From the NCBI GenBank assembly GCA_964603025.1, contig CAZRTO010000002.1:1-52487 (forward strand): 52,487 bases of DNA, read 5' to 3'. The position numbers and the translations under genes were made by a program. Source of the stretch: CALFCX01 sp964603025. Its GTDB lineage: Bacteria; Margulisbacteria; WOR-1; JAKLHX01. The first letter of the stretch is position 1; every line of letters starts with the position of its first letter. The notes under the pieces are model-generated. The model saw only the letters and a program-made list of their open reading frames with translations, made no database searches and was not told the DNA's origin. Below, in pieces: positions 25,609 to 33,114 of the stretch.

Positions 25609-27129
25609 ATGTTCGTAAGGATTAAAAGCGCCGCTTATATAGGGCTCCACTGCTATCCTGTGGATGTTGAGATAAACATAAGCCGCGGCTTGCCCGGGCA
25701 GTCTATAGTGGGGCTTCCCGATGCCGCGGTCAAAGAGAGCCGCGACAGGGTGCGGTCTGCTGTGGGCAACAGCGGCTTTGAATTCCCTCCCGGGTACTGT
25801 ACCGTCAATCTTGCTCCCGCTGATACAAAAAAAGAAGGCTCTATGTATGATCTGGCGATAGCTCTGGGAATCCTGGCCGTGTCCGGACAGCTCCCCGCTC
25901 AGCGCATTGAGGATGTCGCGGCAATAGGGGAGCTGTCGCTTGACGGAAGTCTCCGGCCGGTGAACGGAGTCCTCCCCATGTGTCTGGAGCTTGCTTCACG
26001 GGGAATAGCCAAGGTGCTGGTGCCTTCTGCCAATGCCGTTGAAGCCTCGGCCGTTGAAGGATTGGACGCTATCCCTGTTCCGGACCTGAGGACCGCGGCC
26101 GATTATTTGAAAGGAGAAAAGGATATCGCCGCGTGCAAGACCGATCTCGGGGAGATATTTTCTCAGGAGGACATGTCGGACGGGGACTTTTCCGAGGTAA
26201 AAGGACAATACCAGGCCAAGAGAGCCCTGGAAATAGCGGCCGCCGGCGGACATAACGTGCTCATGGTCGGGCCGCCAGGCAGCGGAAAGACCATGCTTGC
26301 CAAACGTCTTCCGTCGATAATGCCGGACCTGACGCTGTCCGAGGCGCTGGAAATAACGAAGATATACAGCGTTGCAGGGCTGCTTGGCAGTGACAAGTCA
26401 ATAGTGAAAAGGCGGCCTTTCAGGTCTCCGCATCACACAACTTCAGATATCGGAGTTATAGGCGGCGGGAGAATACCGAACCCTGGAGAGGTCACGCTTG
26501 CGCACCTCGGGATATTATTTCTTGACGAGTTCCCGGAATTTGAGCGTTCTGTTCTGGAGGTGATGCGCCAGCCGCTTGAGGACGGATGCGTTACCATTTC
26601 GAGGGCTTCAGCGTCGCTGACATATCCGGCGCAGTTCATGCTGGTCGCGGCGATGAACCCGTGCCCGTGCGGCAATTTTGGGGAGCGGACGCTGGAATGC
26701 TGTTGCCCTCCCTGGAAAGTCCAAAAGTATCTCTCCAGGATATCCGGGCCTATACTCGACAGGATCGACATACATTTGAATATGCCGCGGCTTGAAAGGG
26801 ATGAACTGCTTTCTTCTTCGTGCGGAGAGCGGTCCGCGGAGATCAAGCAGAGGGTCGTTGCCGCCAGGAATATCCAAAAAGCACGCTTTGCGGGGTCCAG
26901 GACCGCTTCAAATTCCAGGATACCGCCGCGGCATATGCGAAAAATTTGCGAGATGGACCCTTCGGCGGAAGAACTGATGAAATCCGCGGTATTTAAACTG
27001 AGGCTCAGCGGCAGGTCGTTTGACAAGATACTTAAGGTTGCCCGTACTATCGCCGATCTTGAAAGCAGCGCTGCTATCAAGACGGAGCATATCGCCGAAG
27101 CCATACAATACCGTCCGGACAGGGGGTGA
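25609..27129 (+). CDS. ComM/YifB family Mg-chelatase-like AAA+ ATPase
   Basis: ComM is a hexameric helicase that promotes branch migration during natural transformation. The N-terminal ChlI-like domain starts FVRIKSAAYIGLHCYPVDVEINISRGLP. The AAA+ domain has Walker A GPPGSGKTMLAKRLP (near residue 220), FRSPHHTTSDIGVIGGG and FLDEFPEF, then a C-terminal Mg-chelatase domain. Length is 506 residues, normal. A strong AAGGAGAGG precedes the ATG by about 9 nt. Confidence 0.93.
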   Translation: MFVRIKSAAYIGLHCYPVDVEINISRGLPGQSIVGLPDAAVKESRDRVRSAVGNSGFEFPPGYCTVNLAPADTKKEGSMYDLAIALGILAVSGQLPAQRIEDVAAIGELSLDGSLRPVNGVLPMCLELASRGIAKVLVPSANAVEASAVEGLDAIPVPDLRTAADYLKGEKDIAACKTDLGEIFSQEDMSDGDFSEVKGQYQAKRALEIAAAGGHNVLMVGPPGSGKTMLAKRLPSIMPDLTLSEALEITKIYSVAGLLGSDKSIVKRRPFRSPHHTTSDIGVIGGGRIPNPGEVTLAHLGILFLDEFPEFERSVLEVMRQPLEDGCVTISRASASLTYPAQFMLVAAMNPCPCGNFGERTLECCCPPWKVQKYLSRISGPILDRIDIHLNMPRLERDELLSSSCGERSAEIKQRVVAARNIQKARFAGSRTASNSRIPPRHMRKICEMDPSAEELMKSAVFKLRLSGRSFDKILKVARTIADLESSAAIKTEHIAEAIQYRPDRG

Positions 27130-27135
27130 GCGGCA

Positions 27136-27429
27136 GTGCAGGAATGGTCTTTTGTCAGGTTCGTGTCCGGGAGAGAAAAACAGGTTATATGCAAGGTGGC
27201 GGTCTTTACTCTGGCTTCATACAAGGAGCTTGTGTCCGGCCGCGGGATCAATTATGTTCTGGACCTTTTCATGGAAGTCTGCAGGGATAAGAACTGTAAA
27301 TTCCTGGGGTTTAATTTTGAAGGAGGATATGTGTTCGCGCTTTTAGGGTTCGATCATGAGTATATTCGTAAAAAAACAGACGCTTTCAAATTTCAGGCCG
27401 GCAGAAGAGACGGTATCGCTGGTAAATGA
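27136..27429 (+). CDS. Small hypothetical protein between comM and gspE-like gene
   Basis: 97 residues from GTG 27136, with GGGGTGAG just upstream as a plausible ribosome-binding site. It overlaps the ATPase gene by 74 nt in another frame. The first 75 residues read like a folded domain (VLDLFMEVCRDKNCKFLGFNFEGGYVF in the middle). No family recognised. It could stand in for the missing N-terminal domain of the ATPase, but that is speculation. Confidence 0.5.
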   Translation: MQEWSFVRFVSGREKQVICKVAVFTLASYKELVSGRGINYVLDLFMEVCRDKNCKFLGFNFEGGYVFALLGFDHEYIRKKTDAFKFQAGRRDGIAGK

Positions 27430-28456
27430 GCTCATAGAAAAAGCAGTGAGGGCCGGGGCCAGCGATATTCATTTCGAACCGCAGGCTGGGGACATGAAGG
27501 TCCGTTTCAGGACGGACGGATCTCTTTGCGCGGTCCGCTGCGTGGAGAAAAAACTGGTCCCGCAGGTGATCGCCCGCATAAAGGTAATGATAGGCGCAGA
27601 TATTGGACAGTCGCGTCTGCCGCAGGACGGCAAGGTGCACATTGTGCTGGGACGGGACCATTACGATATCAGGGCCTCCGTTATGCCGACTGTACACGGC
27701 GAGAAAGCAGTGCTTCGGATACTGAACAAAGCCCAGGCCGCAATAAGATTGGACGAACTTGGGTTCACCGCGCAGCAGCTTTCCCTCTATAGAAGGGCCA
27801 TCTCCAGGCCGTACGGGCTTATCCTTGTCACCGGGCCTACTGGTTCGGGCAAGACCACCACGCTGTACTCCTCACTGAGTGAAATATACGATGAGTCAAA
27901 GAACATATTGACGATAGAGGATCCAGTCGAATATGAGATAGCGGGAATAAACCAGGTTCAGGCGAACTACAGGACCGGCCTGGATTTTAAAAGAGGGCTG
28001 CGGTCCATACTCCGTCAGGATCCCGACATAATAATGGTGGGAGAGATCCGCGACAACGAAACGGCCAGGATAGCCGTAGCCGCGGCCATGACCGGACATC
28101 TTGTGTTTTCCACTCTCCATACCAACAGCGCGTCCGCGGCCGTTGAGCGGCTGGTGGATATGGGGGTGGAGCCTTATCTGGCGGCATCGGGACTTGTATG
28201 TGTGGTAGCCCAGCGTCTTGTCAGGAAAATATGCCCCAAATGCGAGCACTGCGGTTTCACGGGATTCAAAGGCCGGCGGGCGGTGTACGAGCTCATATAT
28301 TTTGATGATAATGTCAGGAGCGCCGTTCGCAGCTGCCCTGACAAAAGGACGATAGAAAGATCATGGGGAGGCCCAAACATGTACCAGGCCGGGCTTGAGG
28401 CGGTTGGGGCCGGGCTGATCTGCGAACGGGAGCTTGCCGCTATAACCTCCGATTGA
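27356..28456 (+). CDS. GspE/PilB/PilT-family secretion/pilus ATPase, short form
   Basis: It powers pilus or type II secretion assembly at the inner membrane. GASDIHFEPQAGDMKVRFRTDG opens the N2 domain. Walker A GPTGSGKTT is at 160-168, the Asp box follows, Walker B is DIIMVGEIRD near 226 and the His box is AMTGHLVFSTLHTN. At 366 residues it lacks the N-terminal GspE/MshE domain of full-length PilB/GspE (about 550). The zinc loop, normally CxxC-x(about 25)-CxxC, is contracted to CPKCEHC. It may serve the pseudopilins encoded at 11291-12869. Confidence 0.85.
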   Translation: MSIFVKKQTLSNFRPAEETVSLVNELIEKAVRAGASDIHFEPQAGDMKVRFRTDGSLCAVRCVEKKLVPQVIARIKVMIGADIGQSRLPQDGKVHIVLGRDHYDIRASVMPTVHGEKAVLRILNKAQAAIRLDELGFTAQQLSLYRRAISRPYGLILVTGPTGSGKTTTLYSSLSEIYDESKNILTIEDPVEYEIAGINQVQANYRTGLDFKRGLRSILRQDPDIIMVGEIRDNETARIAVAAAMTGHLVFSTLHTNSASAAVERLVDMGVEPYLAASGLVCVVAQRLVRKICPKCEHCGFTGFKGRRAVYELIYFDDNVRSAVRSCPDKRTIERSWGGPNMYQAGLEAVGAGLICERELAAITSD

Positions 28457-28706
28457 CCCTGAAGAATAATCCCGCCAATCCAACTATTTTGCCGTAGACA
28501 TTTTTTACCACCGCCCCAAAACAATATATATACCCGTACGGACAGGTTTTGCAAAGGGTAAAAGGCGTATACGGAAGGACGCAGTTCTCTTCCCTCATGT
28601 AGATGCATTTTTTTCCGCCAGCAGCGGGCTTTTTTGGAGGATGAGAGGCCATTTCGCTGTTGCGGGTGCCCGTCAGCTTTATGTTCTTTACTTCTTCTGT
28701 CAGCAT
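28440..28706 (-). CDS. Small Cys-rich hypothetical protein
   Basis: 88 residues with five cysteines (34, 42, 52, 55 and 62) in a C-x7-C-x9-C-x2-C-x6-C pattern, which could bind zinc or an iron-sulfur cluster. GGAG lies 6 nt before the ATG on the minus strand. It overlaps the last 17 nt of the ATPase gene tail to tail and is divergent from plsC. No family recognised. The cysteine spacing and ribosome-binding site argue that it is real. Confidence 0.55.
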   Translation of the reverse strand: MLTEEVKNIKLTGTRNSEMASHPPKKPAAGGKKCIYMREENCVLPYTPFTLCKTCPYGYIYCFGAVVKNVYGKIVGLAGLFFRVNRRL

Positions 28707-28766
28707 TTTTGCTCCGTCATATCGTTATCGACGGATTTTTTTGAAATTTCATCTTTTCGGTTATTA

Positions 28767-28775
28767 TGGTATATT
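28767..28775 (+). promoter_or_regulatory. Extended -10 promoter of plsC, predicted leaderless
   Basis: TGgTATATT predicts transcription starting at 28782, the A of the plsC ATG. No Shine-Dalgarno is present. Confidence 0.5.
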
Positions 28776-28781
28776 TTAGTC

Positions 28782-29498
28782 ATGGCAAAAAGGCTATTGA
28801 TGACGGGCTTCTTGTACCTGTTCTTTATCGGATCATTTATCCTCGGAAGCTGTCTTATGCTCTTGTTGATGGTTTTCGGCGTTCCAAGAAAAAAGACCGC
28901 CTCCCGCGTGTCTGTATCCTGGGCAAAAGCGATCCTGAAGGTCGCCGGCATCAAGGTGATCGTTGCCGGGGCAGAGAACCTGTGCTTTGAGGGCCCCAAG
29001 GTACTGATAGCCAATCATCAGGGGAACTTTGATATCCCGATACTCATGGCTTGCCTTCCCGTGAACTTCAGGTTCATGGTCAAGAAGGAGCTTTTCTCGA
29101 TCCCTGTTTTCGGCTGGCATCTCAAGAACCGGGGCGATATTCCCATAGACAGAAAGAACGCCGTCCGGGCAAGCGAGACAATAAAGTCCCTGGCGCAGGA
29201 CATGAAAAGCGGGGACCCGGTGCTGATATTTCCCGAGGGGACAAGGTCTCTGGACGGAAGGGTAGGCGATTTTAAACGGGGAAGCGTGATGCTGGCCTCG
29301 GAAAGCGGAGCGAAAATAGTGCCTATCGGCATATCAGGGAGTTTTCGCATACAAAAAAAAGGCAGCCTTATGGTGTATCCATGTGAAGTGCACGTCAATA
29401 TCGGGCCGGCCCTTCAGGAGCGCGGAGATGAGGCCGATATCACCGCTTTTCCCAGGCAACTGCGGGAAAAAGTCATTTCCTTGATAGAGCGATATTGA
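28782..29498 (+). CDS. plsC: 1-acyl-sn-glycerol-3-phosphate acyltransferase
   Basis: It acylates lysophosphatidate in the inner membrane. An N-terminal hydrophobic hairpin (residues 5-35) precedes the catalytic NHQGNFD (H-x4-D), then GDIPIDRK, FPEGTRSLDG and VPIGISG. Length is 238 residues, normal. ATG 28782 fits both the family start and the promoter spacing; the frame is open further upstream without homology. Confidence 0.92.
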   Translation: MAKRLLMTGFLYLFFIGSFILGSCLMLLLMVFGVPRKKTASRVSVSWAKAILKVAGIKVIVAGAENLCFEGPKVLIANHQGNFDIPILMACLPVNFRFMVKKELFSIPVFGWHLKNRGDIPIDRKNAVRASETIKSLAQDMKSGDPVLIFPEGTRSLDGRVGDFKRGSVMLASESGAKIVPIGISGSFRIQKKGSLMVYPCEVHVNIGPALQERGDEADITAFPRQLREKVISLIERY

Positions 29499-29507
29499 GG
29501 TGATATA

Positions 29508-29972
29508 ATGGGTCAACGCTATAAAAAAATCGTGGCGGAAAACCGCAAAGCGCGGTTTGATCACCACATATTTGAGAGCTATGAGGCCGGCATAGTCCTA
29601 AGGGGCAATGAGGTAAAATCCCTGAGGATCGGCAGAGTGAACCTGAGGGACAGTTTTGTCAGGATAGAGAACGGACAGGCCGTTCTTTTCGGTATGCATA
29701 TCAGTCCGTATGATTTTGCCAGGAAAGAAGGCGCGGAGCCTCTGAGGAACCGTAAGCTTTTGTTGAGCAGGTCCGAGATCCGGAAGCTGGCCGGCAAGGT
29801 TTCACAGAAAGGTTTTGTGCTGATCCCTTTGAGGGTGTACTTCTCGGGCAACTTTGCCAAGATAGAGATCGCCCTGGCAAAGGGCAAGAAGCAGTATGAC
29901 AAGAAAGAGACCATAAAAAAGAAGGATTCCGAGCGTGACATGGAGAGGGAGCTAGTTGACAGGCAGAGATAA
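29508..29972 (+). CDS. smpB: SsrA-binding protein SmpB
   Basis: It binds tmRNA and delivers it to stalled ribosomes. NRKARFDHHIFESYEAGIVLRGNEVKSLR is the family opening, followed by YFSGNFAKIEIALAKGKKQYDKKETIKKKDSERD and a basic tail. Length is 154 residues. GAGGTGAT before the ATG is the ribosome-binding site. The tmRNA gene lies 660 nt downstream on the same strand, with two small genes between. Confidence 0.96.
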   Translation: MGQRYKKIVAENRKARFDHHIFESYEAGIVLRGNEVKSLRIGRVNLRDSFVRIENGQAVLFGMHISPYDFARKEGAEPLRNRKLLLSRSEIRKLAGKVSQKGFVLIPLRVYFSGNFAKIEIALAKGKKQYDKKETIKKKDSERDMERELVDRQR

Positions 29973-30141
29973 AATAAAGAAAAAACCCGAAAAAGACCCC
30001 GGTTCGGGAGTAAGGTCAGGGATAGACGTGGCCGGAGCCGTGATGGATATGATCACCGAACAGTATCCCGGCATGGACCGGGAGGATGCGATGAGGCTTG
30101 CCGTAATGCTGACCAAAGCGCAGTTCAAAGGTGAGATATAA
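29956..30141 (+). CDS. Small hypothetical protein (61 residues) after smpB
   Basis: The TTG start at 29956 lies inside smpB, 4 nt after GGGAG (29947-29951). The Lys-rich N-terminus is followed by a helical region, GAVMDMITEQYPGMDREDAMRLAVMLTKAQ. No family recognised. Position and ribosome-binding site suggest a translated gene coupled to smpB. Confidence 0.5.
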   Translation: MTGRDKIKKKPEKDPGSGVRSGIDVAGAVMDMITEQYPGMDREDAMRLAVMLTKAQFKGEI

Positions 30142-30164
30142 TATAGGCAGGGAGGTAAAAGAAC

Positions 30165-30611
30165 ATGGTAAATATTCCTGGACAGGTGCCGCCGCCGCTG
30201 GCCCCTCAGGTCCCGCCAAGAAAACTTGACGAAACCCATGAGACCCGCAAGGAGACGGCTCCCTCCAGGTCTTCGGTCGGACGCGATGTAAACACGATGG
30301 ACTCACAGGCCATAGCAGTGCGCATGGCGGCCCTGTCCATGGACGCCAAAGAGAAAGAGCTTTCTTTTGAAGATATAGTGGACAAGGTGATAAAGGAAAC
30401 AGGCCTTATCAATCCCCAGGCGGCAATGGAAGAAGCGGACCGCAAGCTGCAGAAGGAGATAGAGCTGGAGCTCCAAAAGATAAAAGAGAACAAGGAGTTG
30501 ATGGAAGAGGCCCAGGCCTGGCAGGAACTGGCCGAACTTCTGGAAAGCAACCTTGACGAAGATCAGGTGAACCAATTTATTTCTCTCCTCGAACACGAAG
30601 TCAAAAAGTAA
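30165..30611 (+). CDS. Hypothetical coiled-coil protein between smpB and ssrA
   Basis: 148 residues. The first 45 are Pro/Ser/Arg-rich and probably disordered; the rest is an acidic, Glu/Lys/Leu-rich helix set (about residues 65-148), probably coiled coil. GGGAGGT at 30150-30156 precedes the ATG. No signal peptide and no family recognised. It ends 18 nt before the tmRNA gene, suggesting co-transcription with ribosome-rescue genes. Confidence 0.7.
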   Translation: MVNIPGQVPPPLAPQVPPRKLDETHETRKETAPSRSSVGRDVNTMDSQAIAVRMAALSMDAKEKELSFEDIVDKVIKETGLINPQAAMEEADRKLQKEIELELQKIKENKELMEEAQAWQELAELLESNLDEDQVNQFISLLEHEVKK

Positions 30612-30629
30612 GCAGCAGGACACAGTCGT

Positions 30630-31059
30630 GGGGCTGTAAGGATCTCGACGGGAGGTGAGAGGTCCGGAGTGCAAGCCGAGGTGCCGTGACCCTCGTAAAA
30701 CTTTGCGGCAAAAATCAAATGCTGAAACATTTGAAGATTTGGTCGCCCGCGTTGACTGGAACTTCTTGAACGTCAAGAGTGCTCCGGTCGCTCTCGCGGC
30801 CTAATTAACCTTTCAATTAAGTAAAGGTTACGTCCGCCGGATATGCCGGCCGGTCCGGATAAGGACGTCATAAGACCGGATACTTCTTAGCCCGGTCCTT
30901 CGGGGCTGAGAGGGAAACAAAACAGCTAAAGGATAGCTCCTGGGATGGCCCGGCCTTCGGCTTTATCCAAGGAGCGAAAAAACTAATAGAGGGCTAAGCT
31001 TGTAGGTCTTCGGATATCGACCCTTTCGGACGCGGGTTTGACTCCCGCCAGCTCCACCA
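30630..31059 (+). ncRNA. ssrA: Transfer-messenger RNA (tmRNA)
   Basis: A single-piece tmRNA of about 430 nt. The 5' end GGGGCTG (30630-30636) pairs with CAGCTCC (31049-31055) with the usual G-U at the third pair, and ACCA (31056-31059) is encoded. The T-arm is GCGGGTTTGACTCCCGC (31032-31048). The mRNA-like part runs from a resume codon, probably GCC at 30745, to TAA at 30802, and encodes ARVDWNFLNVKSAPVALAA. The ALAA end is the protease-recognised signature. Stem-loops of pseudoknots follow (for example AGCCCGGTCCTTCGGGGCT near 30890). No promoter is evident immediately upstream. Confidence 0.95.
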
Positions 31060-31069
31060 TCACGACGCG

Positions 31070-31078
31070 TGCTATCAT
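31070..31078 (+). promoter_or_regulatory. Extended -10 promoter of methyltransferase gene, predicted leaderless
   Basis: TGcTATCAT lies just after the tmRNA 3' end and predicts a start at about 31085, two bases before ATG 31087. Confidence 0.5.
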
Positions 31079-31086
31079 TGTCTATC

Positions 31087-31743
31087 ATGCATCCCTACGA
31101 AGAGAACCAGAACGACTATTTTTCCAGGCGGTTTAAAAAGTACGGGTTCAGCCACAAGACTCTGAGCTGGGAATCTCCTTTCACGCAGAACGCACGGTTC
31201 GTCGAGTTGCTAAAGGTGTGCACCATGGGACAGAAACTGAAAGACATCACGCTGCTCGATTTCGGCTGCGGGCTGGGGCATCTCTACAAGTTCATAAAAG
31301 ACAACGGCCTTTTGGATTCATGGGGCATAGATTACGAAGGCGCGGATATAAATCAAGCTCTTATAGCCGAGGCCTCAAAGAATTTTCCGCGCGCCAAGTT
31401 CACGCTCAAGGACGAGAGCATATACCAAAGGCAGTTCGATTACACGGTGTGCTCCGGCATATACAACCTGAAATTTTCGGAAGAGTTTGATATTTCATTG
31501 CGGTACAGAGAGGAGCTGTCGAGATTGTATTCCAGGGTCAGGTGCGGCCTTGCGGTGAATTTTCAGACGCTCAACGCCCTTCCGCTGATACCGGAACGTC
31601 TCAGGGAAGGGGAAAAACAAAAATTCTATTTTCATGATCCTGCCCGGCTCCTTAACGACCTGAGGACCATAACGGCCAATGTGTCCATATCCGGCAACTA
31701 TCTGCCCGGAGATTATGACGTAACCTTCTTTCTGCTCAAGTGA
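31087..31743 (+). CDS. Class I SAM-dependent methyltransferase
   Basis: 218 residues with the SAM-binding motif LLDFGCGLGH at 56-65 and a following acidic motif in YEGADINQALIAEA. The N-terminal NDYFSRRFKKYGFSHKTLSWES precedes it. The substrate is unknown. The usual start guess at GTG 31069 would overlap the promoter; ATG 31087 fits the -10 spacing. A cca gene with its own promoter follows. Confidence 0.8.
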   Translation: MHPYEENQNDYFSRRFKKYGFSHKTLSWESPFTQNARFVELLKVCTMGQKLKDITLLDFGCGLGHLYKFIKDNGLLDSWGIDYEGADINQALIAEASKNFPRAKFTLKDESIYQRQFDYTVCSGIYNLKFSEEFDISLRYREELSRLYSRVRCGLAVNFQTLNALPLIPERLREGEKQKFYFHDPARLLNDLRTITANVSISGNYLPGDYDVTFFLLK

Positions 31744-31747
31744 TTTT

Positions 31748-31776
31748 TTGACTTTGTTTTGCCCGTGTTGTAAACT
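31748..31776 (+). promoter_or_regulatory. Sigma70-type promoter of cca, predicted leaderless
   Basis: TTGACT (31748-31753), a 17-nt spacer and TAAACT (31771-31776) predict a start near 31783, three bases before ATG 31786. No Shine-Dalgarno is present. Confidence 0.55.
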
Positions 31777-31785
31777 GATTTTGCG

Positions 31786-33114
31786 ATGTTCCCCCTTCCA
31801 AAAGGCGTACTATATATTATCAACAGGCTTCAACAAAGCGGCTTCCAGGCCTATGTTGTGGGCGGAGCCGTCCGCGACCTGCTCATGGACAGGCCTGTAT
31901 ATGACTGGGATATAACCACGGACGCCGCCCCCAAAAAGGTCTCATCGCTTTTTGATAAGGTAGTTCCGACCGGGATAAAATACGGGACCGTTACGGTGAT
32001 GCTTGAAGACGGGGATTTTGAGGTCACCACTTTCAGGCGTGATGAGAAATATTCGGACGGGCGCCATCCTGACAAAGTGTCTTTTACCGCAGACCTCAGG
32101 CAGGACCTCTCAAGAAGGGACTTCACGGTAAATGCCATGGCCTATGACCCTTTGTCGGGCAAGCTTTGTGACCCTTTTGGCGGGCGGCGCGACCTAAAAA
32201 GGAAGTTGATAAAGGCCGTAGGGGACCCCCTGAAAAGGTTCAGGGAGGACGGGCTGAGATCGATGCGTGCCTGCCGTTTTGCCGCGAAACTCGGTTTTTC
32301 CATAGACAGAAGAACGCTTGCCTCGGTATCAAAAACCCTTGCGGTATTCAAAAAAGTCGCGATTGAACGGGTGCGCGACGAGATCCTCAAAATGCTCTCC
32401 AGCGAAAGGCCGTCAGAGGGATTTGAATACATGCGGCGGACGGGACTGTTGAGGATCGTGCTGCCGGAGCTTGCCAAGTGCGCCGGAGTGAAACAGCCCA
32501 AGAAGTTCCACGCGCACGACGTGTACCATCACGCGGTCTATGCTTGCGATGCCGCGCCCAGAGAGCTTCCCATGGTAAGGCTCGCCGCGCTTTTGCATGA
32601 CATAAGCAAGCCCGAGTGCAAAAAGGGCGATACCTTTTACGATCACGACAACAAAGGTGCCGAGACGGCGGAAAGGATAATGAAGCGCCTTAAGTTCGGG
32701 AACGAAGATATCAGGGAAGTAAAGAACCTCGTGCGCAACCATATGTTCAACTATTCCCGGGAATGGACGGACCCGGCTGTACGCAGGTTTATAAAGCGAG
32801 TCGGTCCGGACAGTATAGAAGACCTTTTTCTTCTCAGGATAGCTGACATGAAAGCGATGGAAAGGGAGTTGGACCAGTCGTATCTCGGAGAGTTCAAAGA
32901 CAGGATAAGAAAAACGCTTGAAGAACAGAACGCTCTAAACATATCCGACCTCAAGGTGAACGGCAACGATATAATGAAACTCCTCAAGCTCCCGCAGGGC
33001 CCGGCAGTCGGCAGGGTGCTTTCTTTTCTTCTCGACCGCGTGCTGGATGATCCTTCGCTCAACACGAAGAAAAAGCTTCTTTCCCTTGCAAAGGAACACT
33101 GCGGATCAAAATGA
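31786..33114 (+). CDS. cca: tRNA nucleotidyltransferase/poly(A) polymerase family protein with HD domain
   Basis: It adds or repairs the CCA end of tRNAs, or one part of it. The class II nucleotidyltransferase head has GGAVRDLLMDRPVYDWDITTDA (metal-binding DxD), RRDGRHPDKV-like and RRDFTVNAMAYDP motifs, then the RFREDGLRSMRACRFA helix. The C-terminal HD domain (LLHDISKPECKK, DNKGAETAERIM) may give phosphatase/phosphodiesterase activity. Length is 442 residues. CCA-adding, A-adding or poly(A) polymerase activity cannot be separated by eye. Its stop overlaps the amidase start (ATGA). Confidence 0.88.
   Translation: MFPLPKGVLYIINRLQQSGFQAYVVGGAVRDLLMDRPVYDWDITTDAAPKKVSSLFDKVVPTGIKYGTVTVMLEDGDFEVTTFRRDEKYSDGRHPDKVSFTADLRQDLSRRDFTVNAMAYDPLSGKLCDPFGGRRDLKRKLIKAVGDPLKRFREDGLRSMRACRFAAKLGFSIDRRTLASVSKTLAVFKKVAIERVRDEILKMLSSERPSEGFEYMRRTGLLRIVLPELAKCAGVKQPKKFHAHDVYHHAVYACDAAPRELPMVRLAALLHDISKPECKKGDTFYDHDNKGAETAERIMKRLKFGNEDIREVKNLVRNHMFNYSREWTDPAVRRFIKRVGPDSIEDLFLLRIADMKAMERELDQSYLGEFKDRIRKTLEEQNALNISDLKVNGNDIMKLLKLPQGPAVGRVLSFLLDRVLDDPSLNTKKKLLSLAKEHCGSK

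Noticed and set aside
29498..29510. TGATATAAT before smpB as another leaderless promoter
   Set aside because: The box runs into the ATG itself, so transcription would start after it. The same bases contain GAGGTGAT, a normal ribosome-binding site.
31038..31078. TTGACT at 31038 as the -35 of the methyltransferase promoter
   Set aside because: The spacer to TATCAT would be 29 nt, and the sequence is part of the tmRNA T-arm.
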